From positions 124,001 to 188,000 of the forward strand of contig CAYXTP010000002.1 in assembly GCA_964467985.1 (NCBI GenBank): a stretch of DNA of 64,000 nt. The letters run 5' to 3'. This stretch comes from GCA-2720975 sp964467985. Lineage in GTDB: Bacteria; Planctomycetota; UBA1135; GCA-002686595. Shown here in pieces: positions 9,048 through 18,700 of this stretch. The first letter of the stretch is position 1; every line of letters begins with the position of its first letter. Under the pieces are notes generated by a model that was given only the letters and a program-made list of their open reading frames with translations, had not been told where the DNA came from and searched no databases. A program made the translations under genes and the position numbers.

Positions 9048-10445
9048 ATGCGCGACATCCTCGTCACGCTGATTTGCTTGGGGGCCATGCCCCTCAGTTT
9101 CAAGAAGCCCTTTGTGGGCCTCTTGTTCTTCTCGGTGCTGGCCTACATGCGTCTGCAGGACTTGTCCTGGGGTTTCGCCCGCGATCAGCGCTGGTCGTTC
9201 TACATCGCGATCATGACCTTTGGGGGCTACCTGCTTTCGAAGGAGAAGAGCCCACCCCTGATTAACGTGCGCACGGCCATCATGGTGCTGCTGGTGATCG
9301 TCGTGGGCGTTGGGCACCTGCTGCTGGCGGAGGGAGACGAGGCCGCGGATGTGGCCAAGTACATTGACTACATCAAGATCATGGGCGTGGCGATCTTCAC
9401 CACAGCCATCGTTCGCACTCGCGAGCGACTGCGAATCCTGATCTGGGTGATCGCTATGTGTTTTGCGTTCTACGGCGTCAAGGCGGGAGTGGCGGGGATC
9501 GTGAAGCTGGGCAACGTCTACATCAAGCGTGGCCCAGGCGGCATGATCGAGGACAACAACGACTTCGCCCTGGCCCTGGCCATGTCGATTCCCCTGTTGC
9601 TGCACCTGGGCACCTCGGAGAAGCGTCCCATTCTCAGCAAGGGGGTCATGCTCATGATTCCCTTGACGATGATCGCTGTAGTCTTGACTCGCTCCCGAGG
9701 CGGAACACTGGCCATGGGATTCTGCATGACCATCTTGGTCTGGAGGTCCCAGCGACGGCTCGTAGGCATGGCCCTCGTTGGACTGAGCGCCATCGCCGTG
9801 CTGGCTCTAGCCCCTGCCGAGTACAAGCAGCGCATCTACTCAATCAAGGACTACGAAACCGAGGGCTCCGCAGCGGGGCGCCTGCGGGCCTGGGGCATCG
9901 CCCTGCGTATGGTGCAGGCCAACCCGATCTGGGGCGTGGGTTTTGGGAGGTTCCAGCAGAATTACGCAGACTACGACCCGAACCCCACAGCCGAAGTGCT
10001 CGCTGGGGAGGGAATCATTGTGGCTCACAACAGCTACCTGCAGATCTGGGCCGAGTGCGGTTCGATCGCGTTTGGGCTGTACCTCATGATGATTTTCCTG
10101 TCCCTGTGGGACGTGTGGACCATTCGCAAGCAGGCCCGGCGCAGATACCACTCGAGTTGGATTCTCTCTTACTGCACGATGTTCGAAGCGGCGCTGGGTA
10201 CGTTTATCCTGGGCAGCATGTTCTTGAATCGTGCGCACTTCGACTTGATCTACCACTACGTCGCCATCGTCATGGTGTTCGGGCATGTGGCCAGGCAAGA
10301 AATGGAGAACGAGTCTCGCTACCCAGTACGTAGTTCCATGGGACGCCGTGGCGGACTGATGCTCAGGGCTTCGCGCGGTTTCGGGCGCGCACCTGAGAGG
10401 GTGAGTCGGTTCCGCACTCCACTCCTGCCCAGTCAAGGGACCTGA
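9048..10445 (+). CDS. O-antigen ligase/polymerase family protein, exosortase A-associated type
   Basis: Polytopic membrane protein of 465 residues with about ten or more hydrophobic segments. The N-terminus (MRDILVTLICLGAMPLSF, then a YMRLQDLSWGFA segment) matches my recollection of the DUF5935 N-terminal domain of putative O-glycosylation ligases linked to exosortase A. The central AGRLRAWGIALRMVQANPIWGVGFG and the VAHNSYLQIWAECG loop are the Wzy/WaaL signature. It probably polymerises or ligates the exported glycan. Acceptor and donor are unknown. It lies 5 bp before the amidotransferase gene. Confidence 0.82.
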   Translation: MRDILVTLICLGAMPLSFKKPFVGLLFFSVLAYMRLQDLSWGFARDQRWSFYIAIMTFGGYLLSKEKSPPLINVRTAIMVLLVIVVGVGHLLLAEGDEAADVAKYIDYIKIMGVAIFTTAIVRTRERLRILIWVIAMCFAFYGVKAGVAGIVKLGNVYIKRGPGGMIEDNNDFALALAMSIPLLLHLGTSEKRPILSKGVMLMIPLTMIAVVLTRSRGGTLAMGFCMTILVWRSQRRLVGMALVGLSAIAVLALAPAEYKQRIYSIKDYETEGSAAGRLRAWGIALRMVQANPIWGVGFGRFQQNYADYDPNPTAEVLAGEGIIVAHNSYLQIWAECGSIAFGLYLMMIFLSLWDVWTIRKQARRRYHSSWILSYCTMFEAALGTFILGSMFLNRAHFDLIYHYVAIVMVFGHVARQEMENESRYPVRSSMGRRGGLMLRASRGFGRAPERVSRFRTPLLPSQGT

Positions 10446-10450
10446 GCCCG

Positions 10451-12340
10451 GTGTGTGGCCACACGGGTTTTGTACGACGCCCTGCTAGCGTGGGTTTCGA
10501 TGCGGCGTGCCTCAAGCGCATGACCGATAGTCTGTTGCACCGCGGTCCGGACGAGGAGGGCACGCTCTTGCGCGGGCCGGTTGGGTTGGGATTCAGGCGG
10601 TTGTCCATCATTGACGTGGGGGGCGGCCAGCAGCCTATTGAGTCCGCGGATGGCCGTGTAGCCGTCGTGGCCAATGGCGAGATCTACAACCACCACAGCC
10701 TGCGTTCCGGACTCGAACAGCGCGGCGCGGTCTTTCGCAGCGCATCGGATATCGAGACCATTTTGCACCTGTATTTGGAGAAGGGCCGCGACTTGGTACG
10801 GGACCTGGTGGGCATGTACTCGTTCTGCGTTGCAGACTGGCGTGACCCGGAGCGCCCAACGATTCTGCTGGGCAGGGATCCCTTGGGTATCAAACCTCTC
10901 TATTGGGCCGACACGCCCTCCGGGTTCCTGTGGGGTAGCGAATGCAAAGCGCTCCTGGCCAGCGAGGCCTTGCCGCGCGAGGCGCGCCCCGAGGCGCTGC
11001 TGGACTACATGGTCCAGGGCTACGTTGGCGGATCGCACAGCTCTTGGGCCGGCATTCATCGCCTGCTTGCGGGGCACACCCTGCTCTGGTCTGAAGCTGA
11101 CGGGCCCGACCTGCAACGCTTCTGGGACCTGCCTACGGATGGGTTGCGCGGGGAAGCCAGTCAAGTCGAGGTGCTCGATGCACTGGATCGCAGCGTTGCT
11201 GAGCGCTTGGAGTCTGAAGTCCCGTTGGGTGCATTCCTGTCCGGTGGCATCGACTCCACTGCCGTTGTGGATTCCATGGCGCGCTCGCGGGGCACACCTC
11301 CAGTCGTTTGCAGCGTGGGTTTCGAAGAGCGGAGTCACAATGAATTGGACACGGCTCGGGCCACGGCCTCTGCACTGGGCGCCGTGCAGTACACCGAGAT
11401 CCTGAACGCCGATCCGACCCTGGCGACAGAAGTCCTGCCTTGGTTTTTTGACGAGCCGCACGCGGACCCCTCCAGCGTGCCCACGTTCTTGGTCTCCAAG
11501 ATGGCACGTGAGCACGTGACCGTGGCCCTGTCGGGGGACGGCGGAGACGAGACTTTTGCGGGCTATCGACGCTATGTCCACGACCTGGCGGAGAACCGCA
11601 CCCGGTCGGTGTTGGGTCGCGGGGGACGGGCTCTGGCGGGCGCCGTGGGGCGCCTCTATCCGAAGTTGGATTGGGCACCGCGGCCCTTGCGGGCCAGGAC
11701 GTTCCTGACGCACATGGGGGCCGAACCCGGCCGCGCTTATTGGAACAGTGTTTCCCAGGCCTCACGCTGCGAGGTGTTGGCTCTCTTCCATCCAGACCTG
11801 GTGAGTACGCTGCGGGATTACGACCCCTTCCATGCCTTTGAAGAGCACTACCGCAGGCCCAATGTGGACTGTCCGTTGTACCGCGCCCAGTACGCTGACT
11901 TTCACACAAACCTGCCTGACCGCATTCTGGCCAAGGTCGACCGAGCGTCCATGGCGGTGTCGTTGGAGGTCCGGGTGCCACTGCTCGACCACCGCTTCGT
12001 CGGCCAATTCGCGAATCTCCCCGCGCGCGAGAAGGTCCGCGCAGGGCGTGGCAAGCATCGCTTGCGAGAAGCGCTACGGTCGCGCATCAGCGAGCAGGTT
12101 CTCGACGGCTCAAAACGTGGCTTCGACACCCCGCTCGCTTCCTGGTTGCGAGGGCCGCTGGCAGGACCACTGGAGCAGGCCTTGACGAGCCTTCCCCAGG
12201 ACTGGTTCCGGCCCGAGGCCTTGACCTCCCTGCGAACCGAGCACCAAGCTGGCCGTCGAGATCACAGTCGAACGTTGTGGAGCCTCCTGGTACTGGAGCA
12301 CTGGCGCCGCAGGCATGCCGTGACGGGGTTGCGCGCGTGA
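10451..12340 (+). CDS. Asparagine synthase-like glutamine amidotransferase
   Basis: AsnB-family protein of 629 residues, read from GTG. The N-terminal glutaminase domain has Cys2 as nucleophile, but the usual MCGI start is MCGHTGF here. HRGPDEEG and ANGEIYNH are intact. The C-terminal synthetase domain has the PP-loop SGGIDSTAV, with ALSGDGGDE further on. In exosortase A loci such a protein is a standard member and probably amidates a uronic acid of the glycan rather than making free asparagine; that is inference. Its last codons overlap the start of the next glycosyltransferase by 4 bp. Confidence 0.85.
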   Translation: MCGHTGFVRRPASVGFDAACLKRMTDSLLHRGPDEEGTLLRGPVGLGFRRLSIIDVGGGQQPIESADGRVAVVANGEIYNHHSLRSGLEQRGAVFRSASDIETILHLYLEKGRDLVRDLVGMYSFCVADWRDPERPTILLGRDPLGIKPLYWADTPSGFLWGSECKALLASEALPREARPEALLDYMVQGYVGGSHSSWAGIHRLLAGHTLLWSEADGPDLQRFWDLPTDGLRGEASQVEVLDALDRSVAERLESEVPLGAFLSGGIDSTAVVDSMARSRGTPPVVCSVGFEERSHNELDTARATASALGAVQYTEILNADPTLATEVLPWFFDEPHADPSSVPTFLVSKMAREHVTVALSGDGGDETFAGYRRYVHDLAENRTRSVLGRGGRALAGAVGRLYPKLDWAPRPLRARTFLTHMGAEPGRAYWNSVSQASRCEVLALFHPDLVSTLRDYDPFHAFEEHYRRPNVDCPLYRAQYADFHTNLPDRILAKVDRASMAVSLEVRVPLLDHRFVGQFANLPAREKVRAGRGKHRLREALRSRISEQVLDGSKRGFDTPLASWLRGPLAGPLEQALTSLPQDWFRPEALTSLRTEHQAGRRDHSRTLWSLLVLEHWRRRHAVTGLRA

Positions 12341-13500
12341 GTGCAGCGCCTCTGAGCATCAGCGTGGTGACCTCCCTCTTTCCGAGCGAAGTTCATCCGC
12401 ATACGGGCATCTTTGCCGAGCGCCGCTGGCTCGCGCTTGCCGCACGCGGCCACGCCGTCCAGGTGCTTCATCCACAGCCCTTCGCCCCCCCGTTTGCCTG
12501 GGGCAGGTGGGGGGAGATCCGCAAGATACCTGCTCGAGAAGTGCGGGCGGGTCTTACCATCAGCAGGCCGCGTTATCTGCACTGGCCTGGCAGGCCGCGG
12601 CAGAATGCCCTCCGATTCGCCCGCGCGGCGCAGCGTGGCTTGGGCCACCCCGACGTGGTCGTTTGTGACTACGCATGGCCCGCCTCCGCCTTGGCGCCGA
12701 TGTGTCGCGAGCAAGGCCTACCCTGCTTGATCAATGGTCGCGGGAGTGATGTGCTTGAGGTTTCTGGCGAGGCGCACCTAGGGTTAGAACTTAGCCAGTA
12801 CCTGGCTGCCAGTTCGGGCTGGTCCGCCGTGAGTCAGGACCTTGTCGACGCCATGGATCGTTTGGGACGGAAGGGCGGTTCTGTCCAGCAGGGGGTACTG
12901 ATCCCCAATGGGGTGGACCGCACGCGCTTTTCTCCGCGCGATCGTCTCCAGTGCCGGGAGCAGCTCGACCTGAGCCTCGAGGCTCCTCTCGTACTGGTGG
13001 TGGGGCATCTGATTGCTCGCAAAGATCCTCTACTCGCCCTCGAGGCCTTCGCGTCTGGTGCACCCCCTGAGGCTCACTTGCTCTTCGTCGGACAGGGACC
13101 CTTGCAAGAGGCCGTGCGCATGCGCATTCGCGAACTTGGGCTGCTCGGCAGGGCGCGCTGTGTGGGCGAAGTGCAACCCGAGCGGCTGGCGCTGTACTAC
13201 GGGGCGGCCGACCTGCTGCTCTTGACCTCCTCGCGAGAGGGACGACCGAATGTGGTCTTGGAGGCTCTGGCCTGCGCTCGCCCCGTCCTGGCCACGGCCG
13301 CAGGGGGTACAGCGGAACTGCTGGGCGCTTCCAGCATGCTCAGTGTCGACCGAGACCCCGTGCATTTGGGTCGGCGCATGGAGGCCCTATTGGACGAACC
13401 GCCTTCCGAAGAGTCCTTGCTGGAGCGCGTTGCCGACCTGACTTGGGAGCGCTCTACGGATATCCTGGAGAATCTGCTGCGCCAGGTTGGAGGGGACTGA
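12337..13500 (+). CDS. Glycosyltransferase, family 4 (GT-B fold)
   Basis: Cytoplasmic sugar transferase of 387 residues. The GTG at 12337 is chosen because GTGA overlaps the upstream TGA and the product then begins just before the first beta strand (LSISVVTSLFPSEVHPHTG). The N-terminal half binds acceptor. The C-terminal half has the GT4 features VVGHLIARKDPLLALEAF, GQGPLQEAV and the donor-site motif SSREGRPNVVLEALACARPVLAT, which contains the Glu-x7-Glu pair. The acceptor and sugar are unknown. Confidence 0.85.
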   Translation: MSAAPLSISVVTSLFPSEVHPHTGIFAERRWLALAARGHAVQVLHPQPFAPPFAWGRWGEIRKIPAREVRAGLTISRPRYLHWPGRPRQNALRFARAAQRGLGHPDVVVCDYAWPASALAPMCREQGLPCLINGRGSDVLEVSGEAHLGLELSQYLAASSGWSAVSQDLVDAMDRLGRKGGSVQQGVLIPNGVDRTRFSPRDRLQCREQLDLSLEAPLVLVVGHLIARKDPLLALEAFASGAPPEAHLLFVGQGPLQEAVRMRIRELGLLGRARCVGEVQPERLALYYGAADLLLLTSSREGRPNVVLEALACARPVLATAAGGTAELLGASSMLSVDRDPVHLGRRMEALLDEPPSEESLLERVADLTWERSTDILENLLRQVGGD

Positions 13501-13501
13501 C

Positions 13502-14671
13502 TTGCGAATCCTCTATCACCACCGAACACAGGCCGAGGATGGCCAGGCGGTTCATATTCGCTCTCTGATCGAGGCCCTTGTCGCCGAGGGGCATGAAGTG
13601 CGCGAGGAGGCGCTCGTGCGCCGCACGGGCGAGGGATCCAGTCCCAGCGTTCGACCCGCAGAGTCGGGATCCGGCCGCAGGTGGTCGGTCTTGGGCCACC
13701 TGCCGCGCTTCGTCCGTGAGCTGGCTGAGTACGCCTACGCCGTGCCTGCCCGCCGCAAGCTCATCGCTGCCGGCAGGGAGTTCAAAGCGCAGTGTCTGTA
13801 CGAGCGCTACGCCTTCGGAAACACGGCCGGGGTTTCAGCAGCCAAGCAGCTCGGCTTGCCCCTCGTGCTGGAGGTGAACTCACCCATGGTCCTGGAGCTC
13901 TCCAAGACTCGCGGCCTCTCGTTCCCGCGCATGGCGCACAAGACAGAACGCTGGATCTTCCAGCACGCGGACAGGGTGTGCGTGGTGACCCAGGTCCTCG
14001 CTGACATGCTGATGGAGATGGGGGTCGAGGCGGAGAGGTTGTTTGTGGCCCCCAACGGCGTGCACCTCGACGCCTACGAGAACCGCGATCCCGTGGCCGC
14101 CCGGAGTGACCTAGGCATCGAGTCGGTCGAGGGGCCAGTCTTGGGCTTCGTCGGTTACTACCGGCCCTGGCACCGTCTGGACCTGGTCGTCGAGGGTCTG
14201 GCGTCGCCGGAACTGAGTCGCGCACATCTGGTCCTGATCGGAGAAGGCCCTGCAGAACAGGCACTGCGCGACCAGGCCCAGGGGTGCGGGGTCGCCGACC
14301 GCGTGCACTTTGCAGGACCCAGGTCGCACGCGGAAGTCCCGGCCCTCCTACCTGCCTTTGATGTGGGGCTCGTCCCAGCCATCAATCCCTATGCTTCACC
14401 CTTGAAGCTGCACGAGTACATGGCGGCGAGCCTGCCCACGGTTGCCCCCGACCAGCCCAATCTGCGTGAGGTCCTGACTTCCGGTGAGCAGGCCTTGTTG
14501 TTTGCGCCCGGTGATGGCGACGACTTGTGCTCCGCACTGGTCCAATTGGTGGGCGATGCCTCGCTGCGATTGCGAATGGGACAGTGCGCCCGAGAGACCC
14601 TGCTGGAACGCGACCTGACTTGGCGCGGCAATGCTCGGCGCGTGATGGCTGCCCTGGAGGGGTGCGTATGA
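13502..14671 (+). CDS. Glycosyltransferase, family 4 (GT-B fold)
   Basis: Second GT4 enzyme, 389 residues. It starts at TTG 13502, preceded by GGAGGGG about 7 bp upstream, which gives a natural N-terminus (LRILYHHRTQAEDGQAVHI). The C-terminal domain shows VLGFVGYYRPWHRLDLVVEGL, IGEGPAEQAL and NPYASPLKLHEYMAASLPTVA, the last being the usual donor-binding region. It overlaps the deacetylase start by 4 bp (ATGA). Transferred sugar unknown. Confidence 0.85.
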   Translation: MRILYHHRTQAEDGQAVHIRSLIEALVAEGHEVREEALVRRTGEGSSPSVRPAESGSGRRWSVLGHLPRFVRELAEYAYAVPARRKLIAAGREFKAQCLYERYAFGNTAGVSAAKQLGLPLVLEVNSPMVLELSKTRGLSFPRMAHKTERWIFQHADRVCVVTQVLADMLMEMGVEAERLFVAPNGVHLDAYENRDPVAARSDLGIESVEGPVLGFVGYYRPWHRLDLVVEGLASPELSRAHLVLIGEGPAEQALRDQAQGCGVADRVHFAGPRSHAEVPALLPAFDVGLVPAINPYASPLKLHEYMAASLPTVAPDQPNLREVLTSGEQALLFAPGDGDDLCSALVQLVGDASLRLRMGQCARETLLERDLTWRGNARRVMAALEGCV

Positions 14672-15522
14672 GCCCCATTCCCAGGCACGCACTCTCGTTC
14701 GATGTGGAGGAGTATTTCCACGTAGCCAACCTGCGCGAGCAGTTTCCCATGGACTCGTGGGCGGACGTTCCGAGTCGCCTGGACGTTGGCATGGATCGCA
14801 TCCTGGAGACCCTGCAGCGCCACGGCGCACGCGCGACGTTTTTCTTCCTCGGCTGGGTCGCCGAGCGTCGACCTGATCTCGTGCGCCGCTGCCACGCAGA
14901 GGGGCACGAAATCTCGAGTCACGGCTACGACCACCGCTTTCTCTGGGAAGTGGGTCCTGAGGGCATCGACGACCATCTGGGTCGAGCCGAAGAAGCCATC
15001 GTTGCCGCAGGCGCACCGCGACCCGTGGGCTTCCGGGCTTCGACGTTCACCTTGACCGCCGACACCTTCTGGGCCATGGAGGCCCTCGCGCGACGGGGTT
15101 ACACCTACGACTCCAGTATCCACCCCGTCCATCACCCGCTCTACGGAATGCCCGAGTTCGATCCGGGAGTCTCCGTGGTGAAGACCCCAGCAGGCCCGGT
15201 GACGGAGTTTCCTGTGGCAACTCTCAGGTTTTTGGGCCGCAACTGGCCTGTGGGCGGAGGCGGGTATTTCCGCCTGCTGCCCGGTTTCATGCATCGTGCT
15301 GCGCTGGCACGGTTGGAGCGCCAGGGCAAGCCCAGCGCCCTGTATCTGCATCCCTGGGAATTTGATCCCGATCAACCCCGCGTTCCGGCTCCGGCTCTGA
15401 AGAAGTGGCGCCACTACTTGAATCTGCACAGGAGCCTGCCACGCCTCGAGAAGTTACTGGGGCGTTTCCAATTTGGAACGATGAGGGATGTCCTCGCAGG
15501 CCACGCCGGCGATTCAGCCTAA
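14668..15522 (+). CDS. Polysaccharide deacetylase, XrtA/PEP-CTERM locus type
   Basis: NodB-fold deacetylase of 284 residues, cytoplasmic or peripheral since no signal peptide is visible. It opens LSFDVEEYFHVANL, with the metal and catalytic Asp, and has the SSHGYDH His-x3-His metal site. The C-terminal extension (LRFLGRNWPVGGGGYFRLLP, YLHPWEFDPDQPR, HYLNLHRSLPRLEKLL) is the DUF3473-type region found in deacetylases of exosortase A loci, and is the strongest single marker that this locus belongs to that class. It is the last gene of the export operon; the convergent TPR gene ends 204 bp further on. Confidence 0.9.
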   Translation: MSPIPRHALSFDVEEYFHVANLREQFPMDSWADVPSRLDVGMDRILETLQRHGARATFFFLGWVAERRPDLVRRCHAEGHEISSHGYDHRFLWEVGPEGIDDHLGRAEEAIVAAGAPRPVGFRASTFTLTADTFWAMEALARRGYTYDSSIHPVHHPLYGMPEFDPGVSVVKTPAGPVTEFPVATLRFLGRNWPVGGGGYFRLLPGFMHRAALARLERQGKPSALYLHPWEFDPDQPRVPAPALKKWRHYLNLHRSLPRLEKLLGRFQFGTMRDVLAGHAGDSA

Positions 15523-15726
15523 GTTCCGGGACACTCAAGAGCCATTTGACGGTCACCGCACGAGTCGCCGGACGTCAGCCCGGGTGGGTGGGGGCGGCGG
15601 TTGGCTCTCCGCATCGGACCCCACGATTCGCGCGGCAGCCGGGCCATTGATTCGCGCTTGTCACTCGCTGACAGCTCGCAGAATTGTCCATGCAATGCTG
15701 GCCGCTCATCATCCACGCGGGTGAGC

Positions 15727-18700
15727 CTACTGACCCATGCCCGCCAAGGCGGTCGCGAAGTCCCGTGTGTAGGCATCGCAATCGGGTAAAGCCTGCAATG
15801 CACTCACCACGACGGGTAGGTGGACCAAGTCCTGGTCCGCACCGTGCTTCAGGAGGCCCAGGGCAAACCGACGTCCGAGTACGGGCAGGTCTACATTGCG
15901 CAGCTTGCGGCGGTTGGCCCACTGCTTTTTTAGTTTGCTCAGAGCGCGCGCGTCGATGCCCCTCCCGCGCGAGCGCTCGAGTGAGGCTAGGTTTCGAATA
16001 AAGGCGGCTCGATCGCGCAGGGCGGCGGCCTGGGGGCCGTCTTCGAGCTCGTCAGCCAGGGTGAGATGGTTGTTGACGAGAGCAACGGGCGCAGCGCTCC
16101 GCATCAACACCCAGGCTAGGTCTTGGTGGGCGGCGGCTTCGGGGCACATGCGCACGATGGCCTCGCGCAGGGCGCGTTCCTCGACCAACGGTCCTTGGAC
16201 AGCGAGCAGATCGGCATACAAGTGCCACAGGTCAATGTCACCCGGGTGGGCTTGTAGATCTGAGGTGAGCAGTTCCTGCGCCAGCCCCGGCCGCACCCGA
16301 GTGAGCAAGCGTGCCCAGGCGATTGCTGAGCCGGGACGCAAGTCGTTCAAAGGGGTATGGAACGTCACCCGCCGGAAGCGCTTGAACAGGGTTTCCACGG
16401 ACTCCGCCGCTAACGTTGGGTTGCGAGAGTCCAGGAGGAACCCCAGGCGCGCCTGCTCGAAAGCTAGCAGTGGGTCCTGGGGAAAGTGTTTGGACTGTGC
16501 AGCGATCAGGACTTCGACCGTAGTCAGGTTCAGACGCTTGTCCTGCGGGAGGCTCTCATCTGTCGCCACCCGCAACATGCCCACGTACTCGGCCAGGAGG
16601 GGCTCGCCTGGGTCAGACGGCATTCCGGCAAGAACGAGCGCGTATTCACTGGCGGCTCGGCCGTAGTCTTGCGTGTCGACCAAGATGCGTGCGAGCAAGA
16701 TGCGTGCCCAGTGGGTGTCGCCGTCACTCTCGGTGATGGCCTTCTCTAAGATCCTAACGGCTTGCGTGCCCTTGTCATTTGCGGCCAAGCGACTGGCGTT
16801 ATCGATCGCTCTGGAGATGTCCGTATTCGTTTCTTGCGAACCCAAGACTCGCGCACGCTTGGCTCGTAATTCCAGAACGGCTTTGGAGATGGGGGAGCCA
16901 GTGAGTGCGACTTGTTGTGCTTCGAGACCATTCCAGGCAGGAACGAAACGTGAGTAGTCTTGTATGAGCAGGTCGTAGAGGTCCTGCGCCTCGCGCTCCT
17001 GGCCAAGAGAGTCATGGGCGCGGGCGCCCAAGAAGGTCGGCCATAGGACGCCGCCCCCCGTCTGCCCCATCTCAAGCAAGCGCGGCAAGGCCCAAGTGCC
17101 CCAGCCTTCACGTTCGATAGACAGCAGGAGACTGAGAGCCGCGCGCGGGTCCCTACGCGCGCCTTCGACCCCACGCAGGAACAGACCCATCTCAGCCTGG
17201 GCGTTCTTGCCCATGGGCCTTGGCAGAACCAACTTGGAATCCATGAGGGACTGGGCGGCGCCCAGAATGATGGCCCAGGTGCCCGACTGAGGGTTGGCCT
17301 TGGATCCGGCCCGGGCCTGTTCGTGCCCCGCCTCCAAGCGCTCTTCGAGTAGGGACAGGATGGCCTCGCTTGGCTCACTGGGCTCGTATCCCGTGGCTCG
17401 CAGCTGCCGGACCAGTTTTGGGAGTTCGGGCCAGGCACGGTTCTCCACGGCGTAGAGAACGCGAATCAGTTCCGCTCCACCCTGGGTCAAGAAAGCCTCG
17501 GCGCGTTCCAGGACAAGCTCCAGACCTTGTGCGTCACCGCGTTGGGCTGCGGCCAGGGCCATGCGTTCGAGAACGTCTCCGCCGCGCAGTTCTACGGATC
17601 CGTCCAGGCTAAGCAGTAGACGCCCGGCCAGGTCGGGTTGCCCGCCTGCAAGCAGGTGGTCGACCACACTCAGAGCGGCCGCCCGGTTGTTCTGGGTGGG
17701 CTGAGCGAGCGCTCCGATCAGAAGATCGACCAGAGGCTCCAGAGCCTCCGACTGACCCGAGCCGAGCTGAGCTTGCACAAGATGCACGAGGGCGTCCGGA
17801 CTCACTACAGAGTTCTCCAGCAGTTCCAGCCAGGCCTGCGAGGCCTCGGGGAGCCGGCCAGCTTGCCCCAGGGCCCGCGCGCGCAGGATCCGTAGCTCGG
17901 GAGGGAGCACTTCGAGCAGGGGTTCTTCCTGTCCCGGCAGGCCGGGCAGCGACAGGGGCTCGAGTGCGACGAGCGCTCGGGAGGGTTGATCGATGGCCAG
18001 CAGGTGGCGCGCAACTTCGAGTCGACCGCGGCCGTCCGGATCTTCAATCACAAGACGCTTGCGTTGTGCGGAGGGGAGTTCGTCGACACCGATGCGCTTG
18101 AGGAAGCCAGCTGACGCGGGGTCGCTACCGGCAAGTTGAATGCGCAGCAGAATGTCATCCAGCACTTCCTCTTGCATGCCTCGCTCGAGCCGGCTTTCAA
18201 TCTGAATGTCGAGCACGGGCAAGAGGTGGGGGTAGGTCTTGAGGAGTTTGCGCGCAGCATTACTCGCCGCAGTGGGACTCGAGCGCCTTAGATGCGACTC
18301 AGCGATCTTGAATAGCGTCCAGGGGCCCACATCGATGGCCGGCAGCGAGCGCCCCTGGGAGCTCATGGAGGTCAAGAGCTCGTCGAGGGTGTGCCCCGCT
18401 CGTTGCAGGGACAGGGCACCGACTCTGTTCCATTCTTCCATCCACTCCGACGTCCGTTCCGGGCTCTTGGAGAGGGCCCGGGTGAGGTACTCCTCGGCAT
18501 TGCGATAGCCGGCGTTCTGCTCGGCGAGCGCGAGTTCAGCCAGGCGTCGGAATTCGGAGGCCCTGATCTCCTTCAGCCACCCAGGATTGGCTAGTAGGGC
18601 GGGTCGGCCAATAGCCGCCACGAGTCGCTCGCGTTCGAGCTTGTGGGCACCCAGCTGGCCATACACGTGGGCAAGTTGCAGATTGGCGCGCGGCTGCGCG